From positions 2,108,001-2,172,000 of the forward strand of contig OY292274.1 of the NCBI GenBank assembly GCA_958496175.1: 64,000 nucleotides of DNA. The letters are read 5' to 3'. Origin of the DNA: Sisyra terminalis. Its lineage: Eukaryota; Arthropoda; Insecta; Neuroptera; Sisyridae. Below, in pieces: positions 11,770 to 22,900 of the stretch (position 1 is the first letter of the stretch; every line of letters starts with the position of its first letter). A program made the position numbers and the translations under genes. Below the pieces are notes generated by a model, which had not been told where the DNA came from, did no database searches, and was given only the letters and a program-made list of their open reading frames with translations.

Positions 11770-13614
11770 TTATTTCAATGGTTCATTTGTTTTCATAAAC
11801 TCCATCAGAATTTCAAATATGAAAACAATAATTGCCAAGCTCAGCCCCATGCACAGGCAAAAGAACGGTATTAATAAATGTTCTATTGAAAATGAAATAA
11901 ATTCTGGATTGGCTTCCATGTGATGAAAACGATATTTAAAAAATTGATTCAGTTCCATATCTTTTTGAATTTTTTCAACAATTCCAAATTCATACTGGGC
12001 ATACAAAAATTTATTAATCAGTGATTTGAATGGAAACGTTTTCATGTAGGATATAGAAATATATTCAAGAATCACATTGTCTGTAGTTTCAAATAGTAAT
12101 TCTTTGTTCGCACTATCCAAAAAGTATTGAGGTATTAGATATTTAACCACCATACTTGATGTAGATATGGCCAAGTTTCTATCTTTGATTACATTTTCTA
12201 AGACTGTAACTAAAGAATGATCAGTAGGAATCATATGGGACCGCATATAATCGAATTGGTTTTCTTCCTCAGTTGTTCGAAATGGTGGTCCAAAAAAATT
12301 CCAACTGTCGGGCAACGAAAACATTATGGACATATTCCTCTCCATAATGTCTTCGAAAGTTTTTACTTGTTTTTCATAAGCTGGATTCGTTAAAATGTCC
12401 ACTAATTTTGCTTGAAATGCGCTTGAAATTATAAAGCAGCAATAAATCCAACAAAATATTATTAGTCGCAAACGAGAATCAGAAGTAATAGTCACACCTT
12501 GACCTAGGAATATTGCAACTATGTAAATCGCAGCATTATTCATATTTAGGCGTATTTTTTTAATCCAACGAAGACTCAGTATCCATAAAAATGCCATACA
12601 AGTTGTAATTATAATCAAGAGAATAATTAAAGATGTTTCAAAAACGCGGGGAAGCCTCTTCCAGACGGGAACTTCGCGGGCAGTTGGCACCCAAAAAGAA
12701 TGTTTGTCAATGAAAAATATCAATGAAAATTCATGGTGGCTTTCATATATAGCATAAAGGTCAGATATAATATGTGTTTGAAATCCATACTCTTTGAGAA
12801 TTTCACAATTATTGTAGCAGAAAACCAATTGCAAGTTCATTTTTTTAAATATATTCTGCAATAATTGAACAACAATTCCATCCCACTCTTTCATTTCATT
12901 GTCAATAGTCATCAATGGAGGAGAATAACGGCATTTTATAAACGTCCGAAACATATCCTTTGAGAAAGAATTCCCAAAAATGTTTCGTTTATTCAATTTG
13001 ACAGTTTGACCGTTCTCAAATATTGCCCGAGTTTGAAAAAGAATTGGCGAATCCAGTAAAAAAGCATCTTCTTTATTTAGAGCTTCAATTGTAAATATTT
13101 GTATTTGACTATTAATTTTTGCAATCAAAACAAAATCAATTATATAAAATGCATAAAAAACATTTCTTAAAAATGCTAAATTATTATGATCATTTAACAG
13201 AACAATAATTTTAACATCAGTTGTCCAAGACGTTACACCAGTTAGTGAATATAGATTATGGAATAAATCTTCATCATAATCACCATTCGCTATAAAGTAA
13301 TCAATTTTTCTATCATGATAGTTAAATCTGTGCATTTCTTCTTCTACACATGAATTTCGTAGAATAAAATTGCTATCTAATACGGAAGTCGCATATGTGA
13401 CATGATCGTGATTGATTTCACAAACATCCAATAATACTAAATCATTTTTTGTGTTTTTTGAAACATTTTTAATTATACTTATAGCGCACTCCAACAAATT
13501 ATCGCCCTCCATTTTTTGTTCAATATTAAATTTTTTCGATATATCACTTATCACAAAAATAACATTTATAACCAACACACAAATAATATGAAAATAAAGC
13601 TTATACATTGTCAT
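11770..13614 (-). CDS. Divergent ionotropic receptor (IR), paralog 2
   Basis: This is a predicted IR-family channel subunit of 614 residues in a single exon. The start gives a plausible signal peptide (hydrophobic residues 8-22). S1 begins at SPPLMTID (231-238) and contains WDGIVVQLLQNIF. FWVPTAREVPVW (307-318) precedes M1 (about 325-348). The pore loop at 362-378 contains GQGVTI. M3 is at 383-402 (CWIYCCFIISSAFQAKLVD), FGPPFRT is in S2 (441-447), YAQYEFGI is at 538-545, and M4 is at 576-602. It shares all landmarks with the genes at 7838 and 15986 and by eye is closer to the latter. It is probably a chemosensory subunit that assembles with a co-receptor encoded elsewhere, which is inference from the family. 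Confidence 0.88.
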   Translation of the reverse strand: MTMYKLYFHIICVLVINVIFVISDISKKFNIEQKMEGDNLLECAISIIKNVSKNTKNDLVLLDVCEINHDHVTYATSVLDSNFILRNSCVEEEMHRFNYHDRKIDYFIANGDYDEDLFHNLYSLTGVTSWTTDVKIIVLLNDHNNLAFLRNVFYAFYIIDFVLIAKINSQIQIFTIEALNKEDAFLLDSPILFQTRAIFENGQTVKLNKRNIFGNSFSKDMFRTFIKCRYSPPLMTIDNEMKEWDGIVVQLLQNIFKKMNLQLVFCYNNCEILKEYGFQTHIISDLYAIYESHHEFSLIFFIDKHSFWVPTAREVPVWKRLPRVFETSLIILLIIITTCMAFLWILSLRWIKKIRLNMNNAAIYIVAIFLGQGVTITSDSRLRLIIFCWIYCCFIISSAFQAKLVDILTNPAYEKQVKTFEDIMERNMSIMFSLPDSWNFFGPPFRTTEEENQFDYMRSHMIPTDHSLVTVLENVIKDRNLAISTSSMVVKYLIPQYFLDSANKELLFETTDNVILEYISISYMKTFPFKSLINKFLYAQYEFGIVEKIQKDMELNQFFKYRFHHMEANPEFISFSIEHLLIPFFCLCMGLSLAIIVFIFEILMEFMKTNEPLK

Positions 13615-15564
13615 TGTATAATAAGTCTACTTGATAGCAACAATATAAGTGTTGTCTGTTTTATTATGTAAGAGGCATTTTACTTGAAATATTACATAAC
13701 ATCATTATCTATAAATAATTTACCATTAGATGTAAATAAGTATTTAAATTTTTATTTTCATATCAAGTTATGGATTGAAAAGCGTTTTAGACAAATTGGT
13801 TAGGCTTTCAATATGAAATGAAAATTAATTATTTACGTTTATCAAAATGTTAAAATAATAACTAATTCACTTGCTACAAAATACTGTTCAATATACAATT
13901 ACTTTAACAAGTTACTTAAAGGAAGAAACGTTTTTCTATTGTCTGACATAAGAATAATAAGATAACATAATAAGAATTTACTGATACTATTATGATTTTA
14001 TATGAAGTCCATTATCTTGCATCCTCTTTATATTTTCATCAATTTTTAAAATTTTCAAAGATGTTAAAGGAAAACTAATTGAAATCATTAAGCATTTCAC
14101 AGCAAATTTATTTTTGATGGTTTTAAAAATTTATATTAATATTATAACATGAAATATAAAATAGAATTTTTAGAGGTATATGTTACCATTATAATCTTTA
14201 TACAACTATATAATTCTTCTGTACCTATGCATGTCACTGATATCCTCTTAAACCGCTGAACCGATTTTGGTGTGTATTTGAGTGAGTCCCGGAAAAGTTT
14301 AAATTTACAATTGAACCCTGAAGATAGCGCCGCGGTAGGACTCCAGTGATAGCTTTCTTCTTTATAATTCGACACCAAACAATTTGGGTACTCATTTTCC
14401 TTGAAGGTACATACCTACTGATACATATGTCAATAAAATATAAGCAAGCTTCACTTATATTTCAATATTTTTCTTACTGATATTTGTAGAGTTATGAATT
14501 AAAAGATGATGGGATTCCGGGATTTTTTTTGCATTAAGTGCGTAACGAATGTAAAAAGCAGCGAGAGGGAAGAAATTATTTAGGAAATTTGAAACAATAC
14601 TTACCAACTATAAGAGAGTCAAACCTATAATTGGTATCAGGCCACAAAGTCATATATAGGAACTAGGATCAGCAAATCAATAAAAGAAACTATTTGGATT
14701 TTAAAAATCTGAAAAAAATATACAAAGAAATTAATACTATGCCAAAAAAAGATAAACCAATTCATTAAGTAATAACTATTCATGACTAAAAGACAACAGT
14801 TCTCTCTAAAGTCTAAGCTATAGCATTGAGAAAATAAAAATTATTTGTAGAGTAAAATCTGGGCATTGTAGCATATTGGAACAGTGGAAAATAATAAATT
14901 GAGCAAAAATATCGGCTACCTTAATCATGTCTTGGAGTGTCAAATGCTACAGAAAATCAAATATGTTATAATATTTAAATAAGAACTGAAGAAAATATGA
15001 ATATTCCCAGTAAGCACCTAGTTCCCGACTAGCGAATCAGTTTTCTCAAAAACAATTTCAGGGGGTACAACGCATATTATACAAAAACGCATATTATACA
15101 AAAACGCATATTATAACAAATCTCAAGTACGAATTTATCCTGTTTGGTGCGATTCGCGAGAAAAAGAAATTGCACTTTTATTAAAAACTGTACGAATGAA
15201 AAATAAAACTAAATATTTTTCTATTTAGCAGGTAAAAAGAATAAAAAGGTCCAAAGCTTTCAAAGATGAAAATAGAAGTTAAAAAAGTTCAAAAAAGTTT
15301 TTATTAATCTTACATTAACTAGTTAATGTATACTTAGGCGGTAAAGTAAGCATAAATAATAATAAATTTTTGACTTATTGTACTTAAAAACACATACAAG
15401 TTTGGAACTAAGAGAAAAACATAGAGATTAAATAAAAAACTAATAACTAGTTAGACGATAATCAGAATAGCCAAAATGTAATTCTTTGAATATTTCCTTC
15501 TTAATTACTACAGTTTCTACATAATTTCTTCTTAATCTTACAACCTTAATATCTATCTTAAAAA
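13615..15564. other. Intergenic DNA between IR paralogs 2 and 3
   Basis: I see no gene. 14225-14350 contains AAACCGCTGAACCGATTTTG and a GC-richer stretch. This kind of sequence recurs in insect Helitron-like repeats, but no ends were found. 15069-15117 is a threefold tandem repeat of a 17 bp unit (ACGCATATTATACAAAA). Confidence 0.4.
15069..15117. repeat. 17 bp tandem repeat, about three units
   Basis: CGCATATTATACAAAA-type units follow one another three times. The third has a one-base change at its end (ATTATAACA). It lies between two IR genes and shows no sign of function. Confidence 0.8.
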
Positions 15565-15628
15565 CGAAGATTGAACTCAATACATATTAGTTTAGAAGCG
15601 ATCATCTTGACCACTCGACCACCAGTAG
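15565..15628 (-). repeat. tRNA-derived SINE-like piece, copy 2
   Basis: On the minus strand TGGTCGAGTGG (15611-15621) resembles an A box and GAGTTCAATCTTCG (about 15567-15580) a decayed B box that has lost one base of the core. Spacing and intervening sequence match copy 1 at 11070-11138. It is a degraded copy of the same repeat. Confidence 0.5.
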
Positions 15629-15985
15629 ACAATAACATAATTTCTGAAACAGATATAATAATGTAAAATTGTCTATTGAAATGAAGAATACAAACTAAAA
15701 CACTCAATTTATTCAATTTTGCTTCTTAATTACAATTTAAAAAAATGTACATTGCTGTAAAATGTGTTTAAGATATAATGATTACAACAATAGGTGGGTT
15801 CACTCATTTATGGAATATTTAAAACATTTTCTGACAATATTCAAACTTTTCAAGTTTCACAACAAAAACATTCGAATCAAAAGATTACAATTAACATGAC
15901 TCATATTTTAAGCCAAAGTTTTACTAGCAATAATCTAAATAAAATAGCCAAAACGTGTGCATTGAAACTGTTTTTGTGGTTTAGG

Positions 15986-17836
15986 TCAATCTTTAATATA
16001 AATTGTGCCCTTCATTCTTTTACATCGTTTTTCTATATTGCACAACCCTATTTCTATTAAAAATGATACTAACGATATTGCCAACCCGATTGCCAAACAT
16101 ATAAACGGAACTAATAAATGTTCAATTGAAAAAGAAATAAATTTCATTTTTGTTTCCATAAAATGAAAACGATATAGCAAAAACTGTTTAAGTTCTATAT
16201 CATTTTGTATTTTTTGCAAAATACCGAATTCGTATTGGGCAAATAAATATTTGTTGATTAACGAGCTTAATGGAAATGTTTTTAAGTACGCAAATGGAAT
16301 GTATTTGATTATCGTTTTGTCCTGAACTTCATACAATAGTTCTTTGTTAGAACTATCCAGAAAGAATTCCGGCATCAAGTATTTAACAACCATAGTCGAT
16401 GAAGAAATTGCGACATCTCTGTAATTGATCGAGCCGTTTAGTGCCGAAATTAACGAATTTTGTGATCGAATCAAATGTGATAGTATGTACTTATATTCTT
16501 GTTCCTCATCAATTGTTCGGAACGGTGGTCCAAAAAATCGTAGACTTTCAGGAAAAGGCAACATGATTGACATGTTTCTTTCCATAATATCATTGAAAGT
16601 TTTTATTTGTTCTTCATATGCTGGATTTGTTAAGATATCGACTAATTTAGCTTGAAACGCTGTTGATATAATAAAGCAACAATATATCCAACAGAAAAGT
16701 ATTACTCGCAAACGTGAATTTGATGAAATTCTTACTGATTGACTTAAAAATATTGAAATTACATCCAGAGTGGCTTTGTGGAAGTTAATACGGTTCCTTT
16801 CAATCAGTATATAGCTAATGAACCACAAAATACTAACGAAAAGTATCATTGCCATCAAGAGGAAGATTAAAGAATACTCAAAAACTCGAGTTAGTCGTTT
16901 CCAAACTGGAACTTCTTTAGCTGTTGGAACCCAAAATGCATGTCTATCAATATAATAAATCATAGAAACGTCGTGTTGAGGTTCATATTCAGCATATAAA
17001 TCCGCAACTATATGATTTAAAAATCCCAATTCTCTATGAGCAGTACAGTCACCAATGCAAATAGACCAATTAAGGTGAAATCTGTTAAATATGTTTGATA
17101 ACAATTGCAGAACAATTCCTCCTACTCGACCACTATTTTCATCGAATGTCATAAGTGGTGGAGAGTGACGAAATTCAATATATGTTTTAAACATATCTGG
17201 TGTAAATTTATTTGGGAAAAATCCTTTGTTTGTAAATGCAAGTTGATCATTCTCGCACCATCCAAGTGTTATAATTACAATTGGTATTTCCAGCAAAAAA
17301 GCTTCATCATTGTATTGTGCTTCTATCGTAAATACTTGTACTTTGTGTTCCATAAATTTTATCAAAACAAAATCAATTATGAAAAATCCGTACATGATAC
17401 CACGTATTATTTTCAAACTATTTTCTTCACTTAAAATCAAAATAACTTTAACTTGAGTCGTCCATGCATGAGAAGAAATCATAGTGTCGATATTATCAAA
17501 TAAATCAGATTCATAATTTCCCGAAAGTATTACATAGTCAATTTTCTTGTCTTGGTAGCTAAATTCGTGTAGATTTTTTTCACTGCATGAATTTCTTAAT
17601 ATAAAATTGCTGTTTAAGAAATCTGGAACTAAATCAATGTTTATCTCGCATAAATCCACTAAAATTGATTCCTTTTTTGTATCATTTGAAGTATGTTTAA
17701 TTACTTCTGTTGCACAGTGAAATAAATTTTCATCCAATGATTTTCGACGATTTAAAGTTGAACTAAGAAAGCTCTCCGAAGCAAAAACGCCACTTATAAT
17801 TAAAACAAAACAAATAAGATTATTCATGATAACCAT
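15986..17836 (-). CDS. Divergent ionotropic receptor (IR), paralog 3
   Basis: This is a predicted IR-family channel subunit of 616 residues in one exon. A signal peptide is likely at residues 6-20; the second Met at residue 4 is an equally good start. S1 begins at SPPLMTFD (225-232). FWVPTAKEVPVWKRL (301-315) leads into M1 (about 318-343). M3 is at 378-396 (CWIYCCFIISTAFQAKLVD), FGPPFRT is at 435-441, YAQYEFGI is in late S2, and M4 lies near 570-597. An oddity is that the pore loop reads SQSVRISS where the two sister genes read NQGVTISS and GQGVTITS: a glycine is replaced and an arginine introduced next to the presumed filter. S1 also has GRVGG in place of the tryptophan-containing WDG motif. 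These may mark altered permeation or relaxed constraint. Confidence 0.87.
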   Translation of the reverse strand: MVIMNNLICFVLIISGVFASESFLSSTLNRRKSLDENLFHCATEVIKHTSNDTKKESILVDLCEINIDLVPDFLNSNFILRNSCSEKNLHEFSYQDKKIDYVILSGNYESDLFDNIDTMISSHAWTTQVKVILILSEENSLKIIRGIMYGFFIIDFVLIKFMEHKVQVFTIEAQYNDEAFLLEIPIVIITLGWCENDQLAFTNKGFFPNKFTPDMFKTYIEFRHSPPLMTFDENSGRVGGIVLQLLSNIFNRFHLNWSICIGDCTAHRELGFLNHIVADLYAEYEPQHDVSMIYYIDRHAFWVPTAKEVPVWKRLTRVFEYSLIFLLMAMILFVSILWFISYILIERNRINFHKATLDVISIFLSQSVRISSNSRLRVILFCWIYCCFIISTAFQAKLVDILTNPAYEEQIKTFNDIMERNMSIMLPFPESLRFFGPPFRTIDEEQEYKYILSHLIRSQNSLISALNGSINYRDVAISSSTMVVKYLMPEFFLDSSNKELLYEVQDKTIIKYIPFAYLKTFPLSSLINKYLFAQYEFGILQKIQNDIELKQFLLYRFHFMETKMKFISFSIEHLLVPFICLAIGLAISLVSFLIEIGLCNIEKRCKRMKGTIYIKD

Positions 17837-18445
17837 TACTATTTAGTTAAGAAAAACAGTCTTGTATTGCTTCAAACAATGATTTCAAACTATACTTTAT
17901 TTTCGAAACACTGAAAATTCAATTCATTGGTATAATAGATGCAATATACCAATAAATAATGAATATCCTAATGTTTTAAAATGACAAATGTCGTTGAAAT
18001 ATTAATTTGAAAATGGTATATCGTTACATTTTCATAAAACCTATCGTCTTACAAACGAGTATAAAATAATAAATAATAGTAAGTGTAAATAAAAATTTAA
18101 TCAATTTCTAAAGAGTCACTGTTATGATTATGAAAATGCTTTTGAAATTTTAAATAATGAATTTCCATAATTTATTTGTTGATTTGTTTTACTTTTTTCA
18201 ACTATGATTATAATGTAATAGATTTTTTTGTCTTTAATATGGTTATAGTATTTAAGTACAACATTAAATCAAAAATACAAAAGCCATTTTAAAACAAGAA
18301 AATCAATTTAAAACCTTTTTTATTATTAGGTTTTTAAAGTCACCCTAATTGCAAGGACCGCGCACGACTTATTTGGTAACTTTTCATTTACACTTTTTTT
18401 CTTAGTTTCATCCTATTCACTGTAATCGATACATGGAAACAATGA
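17837..18445. other. Upstream of IR cluster, no gene seen
   Basis: This AT-rich DNA contains the presumed promoter of IR paralog 3. I see no recognisable element in it. Confidence 0.4.
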
Positions 18446-18700
18446 TTAGAATGTTTTGGCATAGTTCTCCAATTTTTTAGGGATGTGGTAAACTCTTGAA
18501 TCTCTCCATCCATCTCTCCTCCTTTCCTCTATATAATACTGGCTTTCTAGAAGAATATGGTAAGAATGAGGTACACTGTTAGTTCGTTTCCATGATTTCC
18601 TGAATCCTGTCCATTCTCTGGACATCAGGTGAGAGTGGGTCAAGGTGGTACGACCGACACTAAACCTTAAGGACACCACTCTATCTCACCTTATCAAGTT
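18446..18700 (-). pseudogene. Scrap of non-LTR retrotransposon ORF2 3' end
   Basis: The minus-strand reading contains RFSVGRTTLTHSHLMSRE (first residues read from about 18675 downward), followed some 20 residues later by HILLESQYYIEERR. This is the pattern after the RNase H region of Jockey/R1-like LINE ORF2 proteins (R-hG-T-LTHS-L-SRE ... LTV-HIL--C--Y---R). The zinc-knuckle cysteines expected between the two motifs are missing and frames change upstream, so it is a dead fragment. The flank up to about 18790 may belong to the same copy. Confidence 0.6.
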
Positions 18701-19052
18701 ACCTAAAGGTGGACTACCCAGCACTGATGATGTGACCTGCTGCAGCTTCGGGTGGCATACGGCCATTCCCATATTACCAAAATTCGTTTTTTACACATTC
18801 TAATTAATATTTCACATTTAATTATCTATCAGTTAAATGTTTCATATATATAAATATCTTAAACTCCTCAAAATTGTTCAGCGAAGATTACATTTATTTG
18901 GCAAAAAGTATTCATAAGGCTCGTAGAAGATGCTAACGACGAACGTTAGTATTTTCCTAATGTAACCATTTTCAAGTCACTAATAATAAACTATTAGGAA
19001 CATTCATTGGTAATAAGAAACGTAATTCACCATCAAATAAAAATTAAACATA

Positions 19053-19949
19053 TGGGAACACGGGGGCGGAATGGGAAATGGAATTAGCGCTTGTTACAGG
19101 TGACAAAAATGCGTAAAAATCATACTCAATGTTCAATTAACTGTGCTGCATTATAAAAAATGGTTATCGCCAGTAAAGAGTGCAGTTGTTTTTATTTTTA
19201 TCAAAAATCGAAATAAATGTTTCCGAATTCTAATTTTTGCAAAGTAACACTAAGATAGTTATCCAATGTTCTATTTTTTGTTTGAATATTAACATGATAT
19301 GTTTGTTATAACATACTGTTGACTAACTAAAAGCCTAGTGATAACTCAAATATAACCAATATATCCTGCCATAATAGTCGTACTTCTGGGAAAGGTTCTT
19401 TGGGGCACAATGGGTGGGGCGGAATGGGATATACCATTCAAATAGTATTTCCCATTCAGATAGACATTTTTATTTTGTCAGTAGATAGTGCGTACATATA
19501 TAAGGAAAATTAGCCGACAGTTCATATATAAGAAAGGTCGGAAGATGCAGAGGTAATCTGCTTATATTATGAGGATTTAAACTCAAAATCTAATGAAAGC
19601 TGATGTTCCTGCAGTATTTGTCAAAAATAGGCATATTTGGCATGTGCTGGGCTAAACACGATGATGACAGTGTCTTCATCTGCGAACCAAACCAATAACA
19701 AGTATCCTATTGCGCCCCAGGCTCATTTCCTATTGTGTCCCAGAGGGTGGGGCAGAATGGGAAATTTCCATTTATTTTTGAAACCTAAATTTCCAATATC
19801 AATAATTAATTTAAATCAATAAAACCTTTTTTTATTTGTGAGGAATGAATTAAATAAATAAATAAATTATTAAACAATGAGATTGTTTCTTTCAATCTCT
19901 CGTAAACTGTAATTAAAACTTAGGTACCCCGTTCCGCCACAGGTTCCCC
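19053..19949. mobile_element. TA-flanked TIR element, G-rich ends (897 bp)
   Basis: The left end TGGGAACACGGGGGCGGAAT and the inverse of the right end, GGGGAACCTGTGGCGGAACG, form imperfect inverted repeats of about 23 bp flanked by TA (19051-19052 and 19950-19951). Inside, the end motif recurs (GGGTGGGGCGGAATGGGA near 19408; GGGTGGGGCAGAATGGGA near 19745), giving a series of sub-repeats. A 61-codon open frame at 19637-19822 is within the repeat and is not credible as a gene. The element is non-autonomous and its superfamily is undetermined. Confidence 0.6.
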
Positions 19950-19951
19950 TA

Positions 19952-22900
19952 CCAAAAAATATTTTATATTATCGAAATATTATCATAGTAAGTAACAAAA
20001 TAATTTCTTAACAATAAGTGACAAGTTTTCGCACTTGCATCCAAAAATTTAAGCAAATATTAAATTGTGATAATTAGGCTACCTGTTGATATCTACATAT
20101 GAAATTTCAACAATATTTCCATTTGCATAGTTTGCTTTTAATTTATCAACGCTCAATGATTTCAAAATAATTTATCATATAAGTACCATACAATCTCCGT
20201 AAAAATTATATTGAAAAACACGTGTTTACACTATGTAAGTAATGATGGAAATCAGAAAAAGTATGCATACTACTCGTATACATGAATAGAAATATACCGC
20301 ATAATAAGTAAATATACCGAAGATTTTTACACAATTGTAACTCAAGTTTATACTTCATGGTTTCTTCGATTGAAATTTTTTTCGCAAGAATCCCTCAATC
20401 ACGTTACAGAAAATAACTGGTAAAATAAAATAAAAATTAAATAGTGAATGGTCATCAAACTCGAGGCGATTCGCAAGCGGTAAGATTTTAAACAGTGGCT
20501 ATTAACATAAATGCATTAATTACAATTTTGCATATTATTACGGTGCATTGGTATTACCGTGCTAATATCTCCATCATCATTTTAAATGTTTTATGCAAGT
20601 TGAAAGCTTAAAATTACGATAATAATTAACGTAAAACTTGTAATTTTCTATTCCTCATTCATAGAATTAATATTTATTCTTCGATATTTTGTAAGTTAAT
20701 ATTTTATAATTTTTAATAAAGAACCACAAAGTAACATTTCATGATTAGTGACTTGTTAACTTATAAATAATTACAAAATATTTATTATTCTGAAATTTAT
20801 ATTGAAACGGTTAGACAAGTATTCGAAAGAATACAAATTTGATATTGTATGCCTTTCGAGTTTTACAGAGTAGTAAGGCAAAGTTGCAACCAAAAATAGT
20901 TTCAGTATTTATTCAAGTTTTTAATGTTTATTAACACCAAATAAGTTTTTAAGGTCAATTTCGATAATCATGAGATTTTCAACTCGTATTAACCAAGAGT
21001 GATAAAAGCTTTAATCAATAAGATGTTAAGGGAGGAAGTGATACTAAATCCATGTCAGACAATTAAAGAACAGTTAAATATTTCTAATCAATCTTGATCA
21101 ATCAACTGAGTCCCCAAAAATTCCCAAGAATTGTCAATAGAGAAAATTTTATTCTGCAAGACGATAATGATAATATAATAATGATAAGAATCCTCTGCAC
21201 AAAAACAATGCTGAAAAATTAATAAATTAAGGGTGGGTGATATTATTTTACTCAACATAATTGTCTATAAATGTTCCATTGGATTCTTATTTACATATTT
21301 CAATCGATATAACATTTTCTAAGTGGTTAAAAAAATGAAAACTTAAATGATGTTCAAAATGTATCTTCCAGAAATTTTACTTAGTAGTCAATTGATTTTT
21401 AATATAATCATTTGGCATTAAAAATGTATACATAAGACGTCAAAAGGTTGATAATATTAATGGTGATTATATAATTGATTTAAAATTAAAACTTGTTTCA
21501 AAATTTTGTGTTTTAATTTTATGTTAAAAAACGGGTATTTCTTGTCGGTTCTCCTAAAATTTGTCAATTGATTTTCCAGCGTAAAAAAATAATTAAGATT
21601 ATTTCAACATTTTTATTAACTCTAATATCTAACACGTTGTTTTCTTTTAAAGAAGGTATACCTTAGATAAGTCAAACTTTGTTGTAATTAAGTATCAATA
21701 TTAGTACAATGATTTAAAACTATTTCGATAATGTTAATGGACTGATCATTAAACGTTTTAAGAGATAATTTTAAAAATAGTTTTTTCAGTTAAAAACACT
21801 TAAGAAAAATAAAGTTAATAAGTTGTATAAAGCACTTTGGTGTTATCCCTTAATATGTTCATTACGTCTATTATAATATTATTTTTTTAAAAATAAAATA
21901 ATTCCTTTCGTTATATTTTCTCCAAGTTGAACACGGTTGTAAATTTTTACCTACTTAAAAGATAATATGTTTATCATGAATTACCATTAATTATTCGTGA
22001 TAAATTTAATGCTTTAATGGTTTCATTTTATATTTCAATATTTTTATATATTTCAAACGACGTTGGTTCGCATTTATGTTATCTTAAACGATTGGTAAAC
22101 ATACAGAAAATAAAGCAAATAAGAATAATTAACTAACCCAGATGTTTTACATGTTCAATTAAGATTAATAAATTTGATGTACAATATTATTCTAGTTTAA
22201 AAGTGAGTCATAGATTAATCAAATTATGATATTAAAAAAAATGAATTAATATTTATGTAAGTTTTAAATTTAATTTGACACAATAAATTTTTACTTCACT
22301 ATTCTCACTTTCGATATTAAATAATTTATTTGGTATAAACGTATTGATTGACTTTTCGCTTTATTTTTCTCACTTTTAACTCAAAATCGGTGAACTAGGG
22401 CACAAATTCCTTATTTTTCAGAAAACAAATATTAAATTGAAGTGAATAATACATGGATACTAAAGTCGCTAGGTTGTTTACATATTTTACATTCACCGGG
22501 GTCTTAAAAGTACGTTTTATACCTGTAAGTTCCAAACCACAAATGATCACTATTCAAAATGTGCAGGAATGATCTTTCTCTTTAAATACATCTCATATTT
22601 TACTATTGGTTTTGTAAAATATGCTTTTAGAAGTCAAATTAAAGGGTGAGTTTAATCCTTAGTGTAAACTGATATGAGTTATCCTAAACTCCTAGTTGCT
22701 CTATGTATAAAATATTTGTATACGTATTAAAAAAGACCGAAATCAATATATGTAGTTAATTTCGATCTTATTCAATAAAATTTTATAAGCAACCTTGATA
22801 CCTTGAAATTATGGAAATTGCAAAATAGCCGAAATAGTTTTATTGAAAATGGCACCTTATTTAACTACTTATATTTATTTTGTATACTAAAAGCTTGACT

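Noticed and set aside
16425..17434. Plus-strand open frames opposite IR paralog 3
   Set aside because: Shadows of the minus-strand coding sequence.
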